Shown: piece after piece, positions 1 through 11,793 of the stretch
Numbering within the stretch: position 1 is the stretch's first letter
Layout of the letters: each line of letters begins with the position of its first letter
Source: Liquidambar formosana
Lineage: Eukaryota; Streptophyta; Magnoliopsida; Saxifragales; Altingiaceae
Direction: 5' to 3'
Assembly: GCA_039720395.1 (NCBI GenBank)
Contig: CM077833.1
Span: 4,114,797 to 4,178,796 of the forward strand
DNA: 64,000 nt
The notes under the pieces: generated by a model
The model's database searches: none
Told to the model about the DNA's origin: nothing
The model's input: the letters and a program-made list of their open reading frames with translations, nothing else
Translations under genes and position numbers: made by a program

Positions 1-81
1 TTATTTATTATATATGAATTATAGCTTCCGTTTCCTTACAATTCCTATCTGGGTTTGGTTTTATTTAATTATTATATGAAT

Positions 82-309
82 TATAGTTTCCTTAGAATTC
101 TTATTAAGATATGTGTTTTATATTACTATATTTCCTATATATGCAGAAGGGTAATTGTATAGTTTTCTTAGAATTCTTATTAAGATATGTGTTTTATATT
201 ACTATATTTCCTATACATGCAGAATGGTAGTTGTATAGTTTCCTTAGAACTCTTATTAAGGTATGTGTTTTATATTGCTATATTTCCTATATATGCAGAA
301 AGGTAGTTG
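82..309. repeat. 76-bp tandem repeat, three copies
   Basis: Three consecutive units begin near 82, 158 and 234. Each starts with TATAGTTT(C/T)CTTAGAA and ends with TATGCAGAA followed by GGTAGTTGT-like sequence. Units differ by only a few substitutions. The repeat is AT-rich and non-coding, just outside chromovirus A. Confidence 0.9.
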
Positions 310-777
310 TGTATTTAAAAATTAAAATAAGGGTATATTAGTCAATCAAAAGTTTTTCTCACATTCATCTTTTTATAGGTAGTATAGATATGGAAATTGA
401 GAATACGTTTTCAATGTAAAATGAAATATATACAAATGGCACGAAAATGAGTTATGGCCTTTTCTTTTCTTTGATAATGACTTACGGAATTAAGAAGCGT
501 AAATCATCTTACAGAGATTCCATGCTTGCTTGTGCTCGAGTTCAAATGAGTTTAAATGTATACTCGACACGCTTTATCATTCGAATAACATGCAAATCCA
601 TTTCTTTGCTTTTGTATTGTTGGAGATGTTGCTACCCCAAAAATCCCCTTTTAAGACGGGTTTAAAAGGTTTTCAATGGGACAACTCTGGTTCGCATTGG
701 TGTGGAATGAGGGTTGTGAAAATGGGTGGAATTGGACAAATTGATTAGGTTCATTTCAAGGGCGCTTTGACTAATCT
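310..777. other. AT-rich flank, no gene recognised
   Basis: The short open frames here have no recognisable domain or composition. The five bases before element A, AATCT at 773-777, are its candidate left target duplication. The right copy cannot be checked because the 3' LTR of A is truncated. Confidence 0.5.
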
Positions 778-1513
778 TGTGATGACCTAAATCATTATAA
801 TATGTGAATAATTGAAAATATAAGAATTATAAGCGAATTGGGCAAGCTTCACAAGTTAAAGTGCAAAAGTTTGCAAGGCCGATCAATCAGGTGTCAGGGC
901 TGATCGATCGAAGGTGACCTAGAAATGTCATTTGGCTTCTACTAAGGCCGATCAATCGGGCATCGGCAGATTGAGAATTTTTTTTTAAAGTTGTGAAATT
1001 ACTTTTTTGCCCTTCTTGCTTTTCTCTTTAAAACCCAATTTTGAGGGTTTTTTTGGCTGTGTTTTCAGCTGAGAGAGGAGGACGAGAGAGAGAGAAGCAC
1101 GAGGGAGAGAGTGAGAGGTTGATAGTATGAGATGAGGCCGCCGAAGCTTGGATCCGACCATGTGATCCTTGGATATCGTGATTTCCACCCCGATCTATAT
1201 GCGTACACCCTTAGATTTGCGATTCTAGCTACTGTTTGAGAGGTAGGTACATTTTTCATTTTTGTAAATCATTGTACATATGGGTTGGGAGAAAATCATG
1301 TGGATTTGCATGTTTACATTCCATATTCCATATTCTCCATGTTTGGGGTTTCAATTTCATGAAATCTATGGAATGGGTACACTTAGGGTTTGCTATTTAC
1401 GCCTTATTTTGGTACATACATATTGTGTTTAAACTCCTTGTGCGTTTTTGAGTGCAATGGGTAGATCTTGAAACCTATTGGGCTAAATTTTTATAGTTGT
1501 AATACTGAGGGGT

Positions 1514-1583
1514 CATTTTTATTTAAGTGCTTTGAAAACCATTATTTATGAAATAATTATGGGAAAACACTTAAATAAAAATG
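1514..1583. repeat. 16-bp perfect inverted repeat with inner stem
   Basis: The arms CATTTTTATTTAAGTG (1514-1529) and CACTTAAATAAAAATG (1568-1583) are exact reverse complements. The 38-nt loop contains a second stem, ATTATTT-ATG-AAATAAT. It lies inside the 5' LTR of element A. Confidence 0.9.
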
Positions 1584-1697
1584 GATGTGATATTATGATG
1601 TAAGGGCTACTGGAGACAGGATTACTGCGGTCCTGAAGAAAAAGAGATGTCTTGCCGTATTTTCTTATCCTTTAGTCTTAGGCTATGTGCCCGAATA

Positions 1698-1791
1698 GAG
1701 GTTACTACGTTCCCAAGTAGGGATATCTTTCCATGTTTCCTCTTGAGGTTACTGTGGTATCAGGTAGGGATGTTTTGCTGTGTTTCCTCTT
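1698..1791 (+). repeat. 47-bp degenerate tandem repeat (two copies plus a weaker upstream one)
   Basis: Units starting at 1698 and 1745 both read GAGGTTACT, then AGTAGGGAT or GGTAGGGAT, then TGTTTCCTCTT. A more diverged relative starts near 1618. It lies in the U5-side part of the LTR of A. Confidence 0.7.
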
Positions 1792-2463
1792 ATTTCCAAC
1801 GCGAAGGCCTCGCATGACCTGGGAAGGATTTATCAGTTTGAAAGATTGATGTTATAGATTTTCAGATATGGTGGATGATGATACGAATTATTTATATGCT
1901 CTCCCTTTTTATCTATAGGAAAAAAAAAAAAAATTGTGATATGAGCAATCGATTACATCATTTCTTATTGCTCAAAAATTGTTTTAAAATCTTGGTTTAC
2001 ATCTTTGAAAAATGTAACCTATTGAGTTTATACTCACACCCTATTTTAAAACATTTTCGCATAAGCAAACTAATGATGACTCTTATGAGGAGGTATCGTA
2101 TCAAGGTTAGCCTGGACATTTGCATGATGGATGTAATAATTCATGTTTTATGGTCTGTATTATAATTAACAATCTAGATGTATTTTATATTGTGTGTATT
2201 GGCAGTAGAACCCTGTGAAATACTAATGCCAGTTTAAATTATTTGTTTATTATTATGGATGGTTTCATTTTATTTTCAAAATTGTATAAGTTTAAAAGTT
2301 GATAACTTGGTATGTCTCACTTTCAGATGGGACCACGCCGGATTTCCTAAAAAATATTTCTTAAAATTGTGATTTATAATTACAAACCATCCCTGAATTT
2401 TATTTAATTTATATTTTATTATCGATACGACATGGCTTATTTTCCGTGTCGTGATAGTTTTAT

Positions 2464-2480
2464 TGGTATCAAAACTAGCT
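2464..2480 (+). promoter_or_regulatory. Primer-binding site of element A
   Basis: TGGTATCAAAACTAGC follows the LTR end after a short spacer. The TGGTATCA start is the initiator-Met tRNA type common in plant chromoviruses. The later bases have drifted. Confidence 0.65.
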
Positions 2481-2674
2481 AGTAGGTCCGCGTGGGTGCT
2501 ATTACATCGTATTATGTGTGTGCATGCATGAGTATATGTTGGGGTATGCTAGGTGCATGGGAAGGGAACATATATGCATTTCATTAACATTGCATTACAG
2601 ATTTCCTGATTATTGAATCTTTTAAGATTGAACTGTCGAGAGTATTTCGGTTTGAATATAACCTCTATTTTAGA

Positions 2675-3107
2675 ATGCGACGAGGACATTGAGGTCAAGG
2701 CTGAGGTAGGGCAGTAATCCCTCCGCAGCCCGAACCAGAAGATGAAGTTCCTATTGGGGCACCATCGGTACACGAAAATGTACCACACCAAGAACAACCA
2801 AACATACTGAATCAGTTGGTTGTTGCCCTACATAGACTCTAAGCTACTATAGCTCAAAACCAAGTGCCACAACCATGGGCACCACCTCCACCTATGGGAG
2901 ATCATGTGACAAAGGCTAATGCGTATAAGGCTTTTATGCATATGAAGCCCCCAACTTATGAAGAGGAGAGGAACCTGTGGTAGTTGAGATGTGGTTAAAA
3001 TAGGTCAAGAAGGCTTTGACTATTGTGGCCACACCAGAACAATTCAAAGTGGAGTTTGTTGTGTATTTGCTGAAGGGTATGGCTGATAACTGGTGGGAAA
3101 GAATAAA
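2675..3107 (+). pseudogene. Element A gag, N-terminal part (broken)
   Basis: The ATG at 2675 opens a frame that keeps gag character through several stops. There is a basic MRRG start, an acidic and proline-rich stretch (PPQPEPEDE), an AQNQVPQPWAPPPP run and a segment resembling the start of the retrotransposon gag domain (AFMHMKPPTYEEE). The frame reaches the conserved GMADNWWERIK before being cut by the CACTA insertion at 3108. Internal TGA and TAG stops, for example near 2690 and 2839, show it is dead. The family role is the capsid and nucleocapsid protein that packages the element RNA. Confidence 0.75.
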
Positions 3108-3360
3108 CACTACAACAACATACGGTTTTTACGGCGTGCAAAAAATGCCGTTAAAGACCTTTTACGGCGTACATGCACACGCTGTCTAGGACGATGCCAT
3201 AAAAGGTCCTGCGATATATACGGTGTGCACTGCTCGCTGTAAAAAGATTTTTAACAACATGCGGTGAACACCATTAAAAGTCTTTAATGGCTTGCATATA
3301 AATGCCGTAAATTAGCTTTTCACAGCTTGTAATGCATGCCATAAATTGTTTTTAATTTTT
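3108..3360 (+). repeat. CACTA left terminal and subterminal repeats
   Basis: Repeated ACGGCGTGCA, TGCCGTTAAAG, TTTTACGGCGTAC and TGCCGTAAA motifs occur in direct and inverted orientation. In CACTA elements such short subterminal repeats bind the element's regulatory protein. Assignment is from position and repetition. Confidence 0.8.
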
Positions 3361-3418
3361 TTTTTCAAAAGCCAGCTATTGAATTGCTTCTTCACCTATT
3401 TTCTGTTTTCATTAGGAT

Positions 3419-4640
3419 TGTAATACCCCGAATATTTATTGATTTATTTTATGTGTATATTCGGTGAAATTGTACACATGGTGATAATTTTAAATATTTT
3501 TGAGGTTAGTTGGATGTTGGGAGACATTGCATTAAATTGCTTTGGATGGAAAATATGCTTAAATTGTGAGATATATATATACAGGAGGAAGGAAAAAGAC
3601 AAAAGAAGAAAGAAATAGAATAGAAGGTGAGGGTGAGGTTGAGTGAACCAATAGTCCCAACAGTCTCAATAGGATAAATAGAGTAAGGGTGAGGTTGAGG
3701 GATGAGTCACATATTTCACATCAAAAGCGGACAAGTCCAAGATTTGGGAAAAGTGAAGGTATTGTTTTATATGAGATGGCATGGTTGAGTTAGTACGTAC
3801 CACGTGTGGTACTGTGGTTTATTTGAAATTCTTGATGAGAAAATACAATACCTTACTATTTCAGTAAATTGTTTTCTTGAGAATGGAAAATTTTTGTTTT
3901 ATTTATGAGCTCTTTTAAAAATCAGAGTTTTGCAGTGGAAGCGTAATGGTATAACCAATAAGTATTTGATTTAAGGCTATTCAAATTTCAAGGACGAAAT
4001 TTATTTTAAGGGTGGTGGAATGTAATAACCCGAATATTTATTGATTTATTTTATATGTATATTCGGTGAAATTGTACATAGGGTGATAATTTTAAATATT
4101 TTTGAGGTTAGTTGGATGTTGGGAGACATTGCATTAAATTGCTTTGGAAGGAAAATATGCTTAAATTATGAGATATATATATATATATAGAAGGAAGGAA
4201 AAAGACAAAAGAAGAAATAAATAGAATAGAGGGAAAAAAAAAAAAAGAAAAGAAAGAAAGAAGACTATTTTTTGGTGGAAAGAAGGAAAGAAGGCAAAAG
4301 AAGAGAAGAAAAGTCAAAGAAGGAAATAAAGAAGGAAAAAAAAGGTGGTGGGTAGCTGTAGAAAAAAAAGAAACAAAGGAAAGAAAAGAAAGAAAGTGGC
4401 TTGTGAATAGAAGAAAAGAGAAAAAAAGAAAGAAGATGGCAGGAGATAAGAGACGTATGAGTAGAAGAAGGAAAAGAAAGAAGGAAATAAATAGAGAAAG
4501 GGAGGAGAGAAAGTGAGTAGCGAGCAGGCAGGGGGGAAGCGAGAGAGGCAGAGGGCCGATGGTTCAGTTGCCGGATCAAGGGAGTTCTAATCATGCAAGC
4601 GAGTATGGATTTTATATTTTTGAGCAGATTTATGCGTACA
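3419..4640 (+). mobile_element. Deleted gypsy remnant inside the CACTA
   Basis: A 5' LTR fragment from 3419 (TGTAATACCCCGAATATT) runs about 200 bp. It is followed by a short internal 3' end with the typical TTCAAGGACGAAATTTATTTT and a purine tract (GGTGGTGGAA). A second LTR copy starts at 4021 (TGTAATAACCCGAATATT). The two LTR starts are near identical over about 190 bp. The middle of the element is missing, consistent with internal deletion. The second copy continues into a long GA-rich run (4190-4540). Its right end is uncertain. A 7-bp-arm palindrome, GTACCAC-GT-GTGGTAC, sits at 3797-3812. Confidence 0.75.
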
Positions 4641-6463
4641 CTCAAATAATCCCACATCTCCAATCAATGCATAAGCCACTAAAAATGCACTAGCTACTTG
4701 CACCTAACATTCATTCACAACTATAATTCATAGTATTTTAAACTAAAATATGAAAAAATGACAAACAAATGCAATCATATTTCAATCTCATTTCAAATTG
4801 TAAATTTAACATGACAATGTTGAAGAATTTGAAATACAAATACTTGAAGGGTGTGCTTTTCAAAAAATATATACAATTTCATAGAATTCAAGGAACTATC
4901 CTTGTTTGGGTACACAAATAATCTTCAATCCATAGGATTCAAATGCAACAATCTTCATTTCTTTGAGACTAGACTTTACAACTAATGCCAATTCCATGAG
5001 TACTCCCTCATCAAATTAGCTACCACAACCTTCTCAATTTAGTAGTCATATACACCCTGCAAAGACAATACATCACAAACCTTCATTAGGACGCCAATTT
5101 AAATAAAATAAAATTTAAAAATAGGAAATATAATAGGAAAAAAAAAAAATCATTGTAAGGGTCTTACAAAAATTTTTAAGTTAACTAACTTCACAAGCTC
5201 TATAAGATTAACCGAGGATTAAAACTTGAAGTGGACAAAAATTTTTTAGTACATAAAAGTTAATGTATTTTCTAATGGTATGCTAATGTCAGGACATCTT
5301 TCACCTTCATCAAGACATTAACCAAATATGCAATAGATATAGGGAATGATAAGTGGCTTGTAACCAACTAATTGAGATGGATCCAACCACCTAGTTTATT
5401 TAAATTCTATTAGACAATTGTGGATTCAAGCCAAAATTTCATAAAAAGAAAACATAGATGATGTCATAAATCGTTTCCTATGACAATAAAAGTCTAAGCA
5501 ATAAGATGCAGTAGCTAGAAAACCAAAAAAGGAAGGCACTAAAAAGATCACAAGCAAAAAAGATAAACTAGAAACAGAGATTAAACCAGAGATCAGAGTA
5601 GAGCACCAAAACAATCACTAAAACATCATTCCATGAATCTCAGAGTTCCCATTGCCAAAGCTAATCCACTAGAGATAAAAATGCTAGCACACAATTTGTA
5701 GAAAAGGGCAAAAAATAAAAACTTGTGACATTAAGATTGGCTACTTTGTCAAATGCAAGAATTTAGATTGAAACTCCTTACCATCCAAATCATCCCCTTG
5801 CATCCCAACTATCATCATTAAGATATCAACTTGATCAACACCCCGTATCAAAATGTGATCAAAACTCTTTTTGAAATATTTTCTTGACAAAATCACAATT
5901 GTAAGATTCATAGAAATTAGATGAGGTAACGATCTTACCTAAGGGGCACAAAAATCAAATATATGCTATTCAGGAAACTAATTTCCATCCTTTTGTTGCA
6001 TTTTCTAGGCAACCAAATCATTCTTTCAATCCAAAGGCCACTATCAAAAATTGAAATGGGTTATTGCTTTATCAGTCAACATCTTCCAAATGTCGTAATC
6101 CAATTCCTAATGTTTTTTGTTTCACTTTTCCTATTGTCTCTTTATATTTTTCTCTGTAGATAAAAACCTACTAATCGTTTTGATTTCTTTCATCCAATTT
6201 CTCAAACTCAATTTCTAAGATGCATTTTGTCGAACAGGTGGCATGCCCCATTAGAAGAAAAACTCAAAATTTAACAATTTATAATATAGACACATTAAAT
6301 TAAAGATTCAATGCTTATTGAATATTTTGGAATTTATAAGAAATAAAACAATTCCTACAAATACAACTCAAAGAAGTAATAAAGAATCAATGGCCACTGA
6401 AGGTTCAAAGAACCAATGGTTATTGAAATCAAATGAACATATATATATATATATATATATTGA

Positions 6464-6519
<56 letters not shown>

Positions 6520-6652
6520 TATATTTGCCATCATTAATTTTTTTCCCCCTCAATTTCCATCGCAACCAAATAAAAAAAAAAAAAAAAAAAGGAATTCTCA
6601 CTTTTTATTTTCCTTTCCCTCACAAATCCATGAACCGAATAGAGGGTTAGGA
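4641..6652. other. CACTA interior, no gene recognised
   Basis: This is AT-rich sequence with many stops in all frames and no domain I can name. It may be filler or decayed captured sequence. A microsatellite closes it. Confidence 0.5.
6439..6516. repeat. (AT)n then (GA)n microsatellite
   Basis: About 11 AT units (6439-6460) are followed by a short GAAAGAGAA bridge and about 23 AG units (6471-6516). A 19-base A run occurs at 6572-6590. Open frames across it are low-complexity artefacts. Confidence 0.95.
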
Positions 6653-6656
6653 TGAC

Positions 6657-9211
6657 TGTCACACCCCATTTTTGCACCACCTTACTAGGGCTCATCATTT
6701 CATGTAGGTTTTTGTTTTGTTTTTGAGTCTAGTTACTTGCATTAGTTTTCTAGAGTCACAAGGACATTGGACATGAATTTTGGTTTAATTTGGAGTTGAT
6801 CTTGAAGGATAATAAGAGCTTTTGTGACTTGAGGGGCATAATCGTCTTTTAAGTCACAAACTTTTCATTTGACCTTGAAATGATCTCCAAATTGTCAATT
6901 GGAGTTCATATTGATGCATATGAGGTATTTCTAGGTTCAATTTAATGAATCAATGGGTTAGGGTTAAAATGTCTCAATATGGTTCAAGTTGGTTCATTGA
7001 CCCCTTTCGTGTTAGCTCAAATTAACTCACAATTACCAACCAAATCTTTTCAAATCGACTTTAATTAGTCATCATTTTATCCCTAAAAGTGTTTTAGAAA
7101 GTTTAATTTTGGTTTGGAAAACATTTGGTTCAATCCTATGTGCATACCTATGCTTTGCAAAGGTAGAGCATAGCGGTTAACCGCCTTTGTCAAACCTAAC
7201 CATGGCCCCATGGTTAGTGGTTTTCACCCTAAAAGGTTCAAAAATGTATTCCTCATCAAAACACGGTCGTTTTGGCTTTTATTTCATCAAAATCGGAGTT
7301 GATTTGATTTCTAAAACACTCCTGGAAGAAAAGGAGTCCTCGGGTGACCACCCAACCCTAGGAGGTCAGCTCGGGTGACCACCCAGCCCTGGGAGGTCAG
7401 TCGGGTGACCACCTAGCCTTGGGCGGCTAGCCACCAAGGCCTGGGCGGCTAGCCACCCAAGGCCCTGGTGGTCACCTGAGACCACTTTCCTAAATTTTTG
7501 CTGAAGCGGATTTTTTTCCTATTTTGACGTACTAGGACTCTTTTGAACGACTTTACTTCTAGTTTTTGGTAACTTTTGGGTTTCTTAAGCACCAAGGGAG
7601 TCTCTAATAACCCTTGGATTAATTTTTAGGGTTTTAATCCTAGCCATTGATTTATCCTAATTGAACTCTATAAATACCCCCCTATGCTTCAGCACTTGAG
7701 GAGGCAATTGGAGGCCACTTTATGCATTAAACCTGAGTGTTTGAGAGAGAATAAGAGAGAGAGAGAGCTAAAGGAGAGTTGGAGTTCTTGCTGTAGCCTT
7801 GAAGAAGCTTGGTTCAAGTCATCCACAAGTCAATAAGAGAGTCTCTACAGCAGCGAGGAAGCTCTTCCTAAGGTAAAATTCCCTTCTATTCAAGTTCAAA
7901 TTAGGGTTTCTTGTAGAATAGGACTATTGCATGCTAAAGTTGAGTTTTTTATCATGTGTTATAGCTTTAGTTAGTTAATATACATGGTTTAAATACTGTT
8001 CATCATGAGTTATGTATGCTTTAGAGCTATTCTATAGGTTTTTAAGCATGATTGTGAGTTTAGGGTTCCTATTATCCTTGTTTTAGGTTAGTTTCATATA
8101 GCATGTTAACATAGGCTTCTTTGTTGATTTTTCTTCATGGTTATTATGTATGTCTTGCATATAGAATAATTATGATATTTCTTGCATTCATGTTAGTGGA
8201 TTTTAGGGTTTTTATGCATGTCTTAGTGTTAGGATTGCATTAAGGTTTAGTTTTATTCACTGTTTATGTTATTTGCATGATTAGTGGATGAATTTAGGCT
8301 TTAATACTATTCTGTCCAGATTTCTTTGTTCTTCTTTTTGTCTTGTTTTGAGCACGTGTAAGGGTGCAAACAGGTGCGATAATTGCCTCATTGCAAATAG
8401 GGCTATTATTGCTTAAGCTTGCTATTTGCTTGGAGTAATTGCCTAAGGTAAGTAGGGTGTGGAAGTGCCCCAATTCACTTCTTTCTTCCTTAACTTTTCC
8501 CTTCTCCCTTTTTAGGGTTACTTCTTAATATGAATCCATGGTGAATTACTAGAGATTTCCTTGTTAAAATAAAGTTGCCTTTTTCTCAAAGTTTCCATCT
8601 TGTGGAAGTTATTTCTATTTCAAACTTGGTTTAAATACTAGATTTTCTATCTTTCAAATAAAGAAACCTAAGGTTTTTACCATAGGTTTATATTAGGATT
8701 TAACCCTAATTCTCTTCGAACTACGTGGACTTTGATCCATGTATTTTGCTACATGGTATGTAGGCGCTTTGAGGTTCAAGTCCGCCCTAGGATCTAAGTA
8801 TCCTAGTTTTGTTTTGTTTTCTTTGTTTTTGTTTGTTTATTATGGATGGAATATATTATATGCATGCAATTCTTGTGATGATATACTTGCTGATTTTTGT
8901 ATGGTAAGACTTTAATTTAGCCCAAATAAACTAAGAGACCGAAAGGATGACATGGGTGCCTATAGGCTATGCCTAGAACCTTCCCATGTCATAACTTAGC
9001 CTCCGAATCCCCGATTTCTTTGGTTTCTAAAAGACTGTTTTTGCCTTTCCTTTTTAAACATGGAGTCATTCTTTTGTTTTCTTAAAACAAAATTGGTTTT
9101 TAGGTTTTCCTTGTTTCCTTTAAAAAATAAGGTGGCGACTCCTTTCCTTTTTCTTTTTCAAACCTATTTTCTTTTCAACCCTTGTGGGCCCAATTTCCGG
9201 GGTTCACAGTT
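6657..9211 (+). repeat. 5' LTR of element E
   Basis: It is about 2555 bp, starts TGTCACACC and ends at TTCACAGTT immediately before the primer site. It contains a GC-rich minisatellite (7340-7432) and a possible TATA-like CTATAAATA near 7668, followed about 65 bp on by a GA-rich stretch. The motif TATGTAGGCGCTTTGAGG lies at about 8757. The stretch 8560-8700 is rich in small palindromes such as TTCCA-TCTTG-TGGAA. Confidence 0.88.
7340..7432 (+). repeat. LTR minisatellite, three units
   Basis: About 31-bp units start TCGGGTGACCACC. They are followed by a related tail with GGCGGCTAGCC and GGTGGTCACC that can pair with GGTGACCACC. The 3' LTR carries five units. Confidence 0.9.
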
Positions 9212-9229
9212 TGGCGACTCCACTGGGGA
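9212..9229 (+). promoter_or_regulatory. Primer-binding site of element E
   Basis: TGGCGACTCCACTGGGGA starts directly at the LTR end. TGG complements the CCA end of a tRNA. The tRNA species is not assigned here. This form after GTT is typical of Tat-lineage elements. Confidence 0.7.
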
Positions 9230-10122
9230 TTTGTGGGCTAGACTCTATAAAGTTTAATTGGGCTAAATTAATTTCTTTTGTTTAATTAAAATCAATCACA
9301 TTGCATCCGCTTGATTGTGTGCTTTCATTTATTGCATTGTGTGCGTAAACTCTTGCATGTTAGGATCGATGTCCCTCGATGTATCCTTGCCACTGATGGG
9401 CCTAGCCTCAACCTTAGTTTTCCTGATTCCATGTGTTGGGGTGAAAGCTATCAACCTCTCTTGCCAAGTACCTTTGGGTATATTAAATGAGCTAATCACG
9501 TACTGCTGGACCCACGCGGCGTTCCTGATGCCACATGTGGTTAGGTATAAAGATAGTTCAAGCAAGTGAAGGACCTCAGCCTACCCTTATCATTAGTCCA
9601 TGTAGACAGACTTGTAGGGCACTATTGGTTCACCATTATGCACCCACACTTGATTGTAATGATATCATGCCATGCTTGTGTTGTGTTGCTATAAGTTGTG
9701 TTAGATGCTTAGGTTTATTTTAACCATGGGTAACGATCGACACTTGATATATGGTCTCACCTACATACCCTTAGTAAGTACCTCCACCCTTCACCCAAGG
9801 GGCTCCCAAAAGGAGGGATGGACTAATTAAAGGTATGTGAGCTAAGACTATTTAATCATGGGCTTTTAACTAAACCAATAAGGCCTTGTTTGGAATGAAA
9901 TGTTTGATTAAGAGTTAAGAAGTAGGGGCTTATTCATCTTTATGTCCTTAGTATGTCACCTCACCTTCCGTCTTAAAGGACACTTTTAAGGATGAGGTGT
10001 CTAACTAAAGAGATATCCTGTTTAGGCCTAGCTCATAGTTTGCCCACACTTAGGGGAAAGTGACTCTTGATGGTTTTGTGATGGTTAGTAGTTAGAACCT
10101 AAGGCTAAGTGACTCACCTTCA
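9230..10122 (+). other. Element E leader, first part (non-coding)
   Basis: No significant frame is present. It holds repeated units built around CTTAGTA(A/T)GT and CTAACTAAAG. One forms a nested hairpin: CACCTCA (9957-9963) pairs with TGAGGTG (9993-9999), and inside it CTTAAA pairs with TTTAAG. The next unit was displaced to 20142 by copia-1. Confidence 0.7.
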
Positions 10123-11779
10123 TGTTAGAGTTATGCCCTAGAGCCAATCATAGAGATGATTGTTTAGGGATAAAGGAACAATCATTTGATTTCATTTATG
10201 TATGTCACATTTATTATTGATTTAATAAAAGGGCTTATTCTATTATGTTTGTATGCATCATTTATATTTACATAATATGTCCAAGGAGTTAGAGTTGAGA
10301 ATATTGAATTACAAAGAGTTGTAATTATGAGACTGTAAATATATCTCTGTACTAAACTCCTAAATCATTCCTAGTTGAAGGTTCACTATGATGGACAGTA
10401 ATGAACCATAGGACTAGCACTTGTTAGGTTGACTCTATAGGAGGATAGCTGGTCTCAAGCTATTTGTGTGGAGACACTACAACCAACAGGTGGGTGCCTG
10501 TTAATAGAATAGGTACACTGAATGTGACCAAAGATTTGAGATAAACTGAATGGAGTTTTAACCTGCCTGTCAATCAGTTTCTCAATGTTATAGTGGTACA
10601 AGTAATCCTTAGACCTGAAACACCATAGTTACCTTATGCATGTAGCTTTAGAAGTTTGATAACACTAAGTGCAGATTCTATTCATGGGTCTGTAAAGGTG
10701 TTCATTGGCCCTATTGCTATATGTATGAAGGCATATGAGTGATCGACAAGGAATCCATTACTCTCAGGAAAAAGAGAGAGAATGTCTCATATAGCATTCA
10801 TAATATAACTCATTCAGTCCATGGCCATGGCAGTGTGAATATGGAAAGAAGTTTCCATAAGTTCATCATTGAGTTGATATTTATGAATGAGTATAAAGTA
10901 ATTGAACTAGGGACTTGACAGACTTCCATGTCCTATTAGTTCAATTAGAGACATTGTGTAAATGGAAGGATGCAATTGTAACCTACAAACTATAACAGAA
11001 GGGTTCTATGTTAGATCTTATTCACTTCATTAAGGACAACACCATGAACCATATGCTAGGTGTTATTCATGGTTAGTAGAAGCCCTAATTGATATAAGTG
11101 AGTTATAATCAATTAGGGGATTGGAAGGAGTTCCAATCAGACCCTAAATGGAAAGAGTTCCATTGTGCACACCTCGTGCTATTCCTATTACTTGATGATG
11201 TGAACCCAATGGGTCACACACTGATCATGCAAGATGAGCTTTAAAGTCTATGAGAGAAAGGGTATGAGTGCATAAAGAATAGTTCTTTGAGGCCTATTTA
11301 TATTTGATATAATTTATAGGGGTTATTGTGCAATTTAGAGAAATTGCATCACACCCTAATAGGGTTTCCCCCTAGGGCCGGCCCCCTTAGTGTGGACTAT
11401 ATAAGCCACACTATGATGTGTGACATCATCACAAGAAGAAACCCCAAGGGCTGGCCGAAATTTTCCAGCCTCTCTCTCTCTCTCTCTCCTCTCTTCTCCT
11501 ACACTAGCAACAACAAGGGAAAGGAAGGAAAGGACTTGGAGCTCTAGCTAGGTGTGGATACCGTTGGAGGCAGCACACTTGGGCTGCTCATTCACCGCTG
11601 TCCGGAATCAAAGCTTGAAAAAAAAAAAGGAGAAGACAAAAATTCTGTAAGTGTTCTAACCCTCTTCATAGTTAGGGTTTGATTTTGTATATGCATAGTT
11701 AGATTCATGGGCTGTGGAATCAAAGGGAAAATTTTTATATTCCGCACTTCTATTTTTCCCTCTTGTATGATTCCCAACA
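10123..11779 (+). repeat. 5' LTR of copia-1
   Basis: It is 1657 bp from TGTTAGAG to CCCAACA. It contains an AATAAAA candidate poly(A) signal near 10224, a TATA box at 11398, a CT-rich stretch around 11463-11488 and a chain of perfect hairpins described in the findings. Embedded open frames are artefacts. Confidence 0.97.
11389..11429 (+). promoter_or_regulatory. Copia-1 core promoter with TATA inside an inverted repeat
   Basis: TATATAA (11398-11404) lies in the loop of AGTGTGG (11389-11395) and CCACACT (11406-11412). It is directly followed by ATGATGT-GTG-ACATCAT (11413-11429). A CT-rich tract follows, as often seen near plant transcription starts. The 3' LTR has the same arrangement at 19751-19791. 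Confidence 0.7.
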
Positions 11780-11780
11780 G

Positions 11781-11793
11781 TGGTATCAGAGCC
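11781..11793 (+). promoter_or_regulatory. Copia-1 primer-binding site
   Basis: TGGTATCAGAGCC is complementary to the 3' end of plant initiator-Met tRNA, the usual copia primer. It lies one base after the LTR. Confidence 0.95.

Larger units (their letters stand above)
778..2456 (+). repeat. 5' LTR of element A
   Basis: It starts TGTGATGACC and ends at GTGATA, eight bases before a primer-binding site at 2464. Its first 410 bases align with the 3' LTR at 42467-42884. It holds (GA)n, repeated GATCGATC-type palindromic motifs (865-960), a long perfect hairpin (1514-1583) and two 47-bp repeats. Confidence 0.8.

Noticed and set aside
4265..4663. 132-codon minus-strand frame
   Set aside because: Ser/Phe-rich translation of a GA-rich low-complexity tract in an LTR relic.
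6318..6650. 110-codon frame over the microsatellite
   Set aside because: Its Tyr-Ile and Glu-Arg runs come from (AT)n and (GA)n.
9315..9565. Overlapping frames on both strands in the element E leader
   Set aside because: Short, no conserved motif, located between the primer site and gag in a known non-coding region.
11781..11793. tRNA gene at TGGTATCAGAGCC
   Set aside because: Only the 3' complement of a tRNA is present, placed exactly after an LTR, so it is a primer-binding site.
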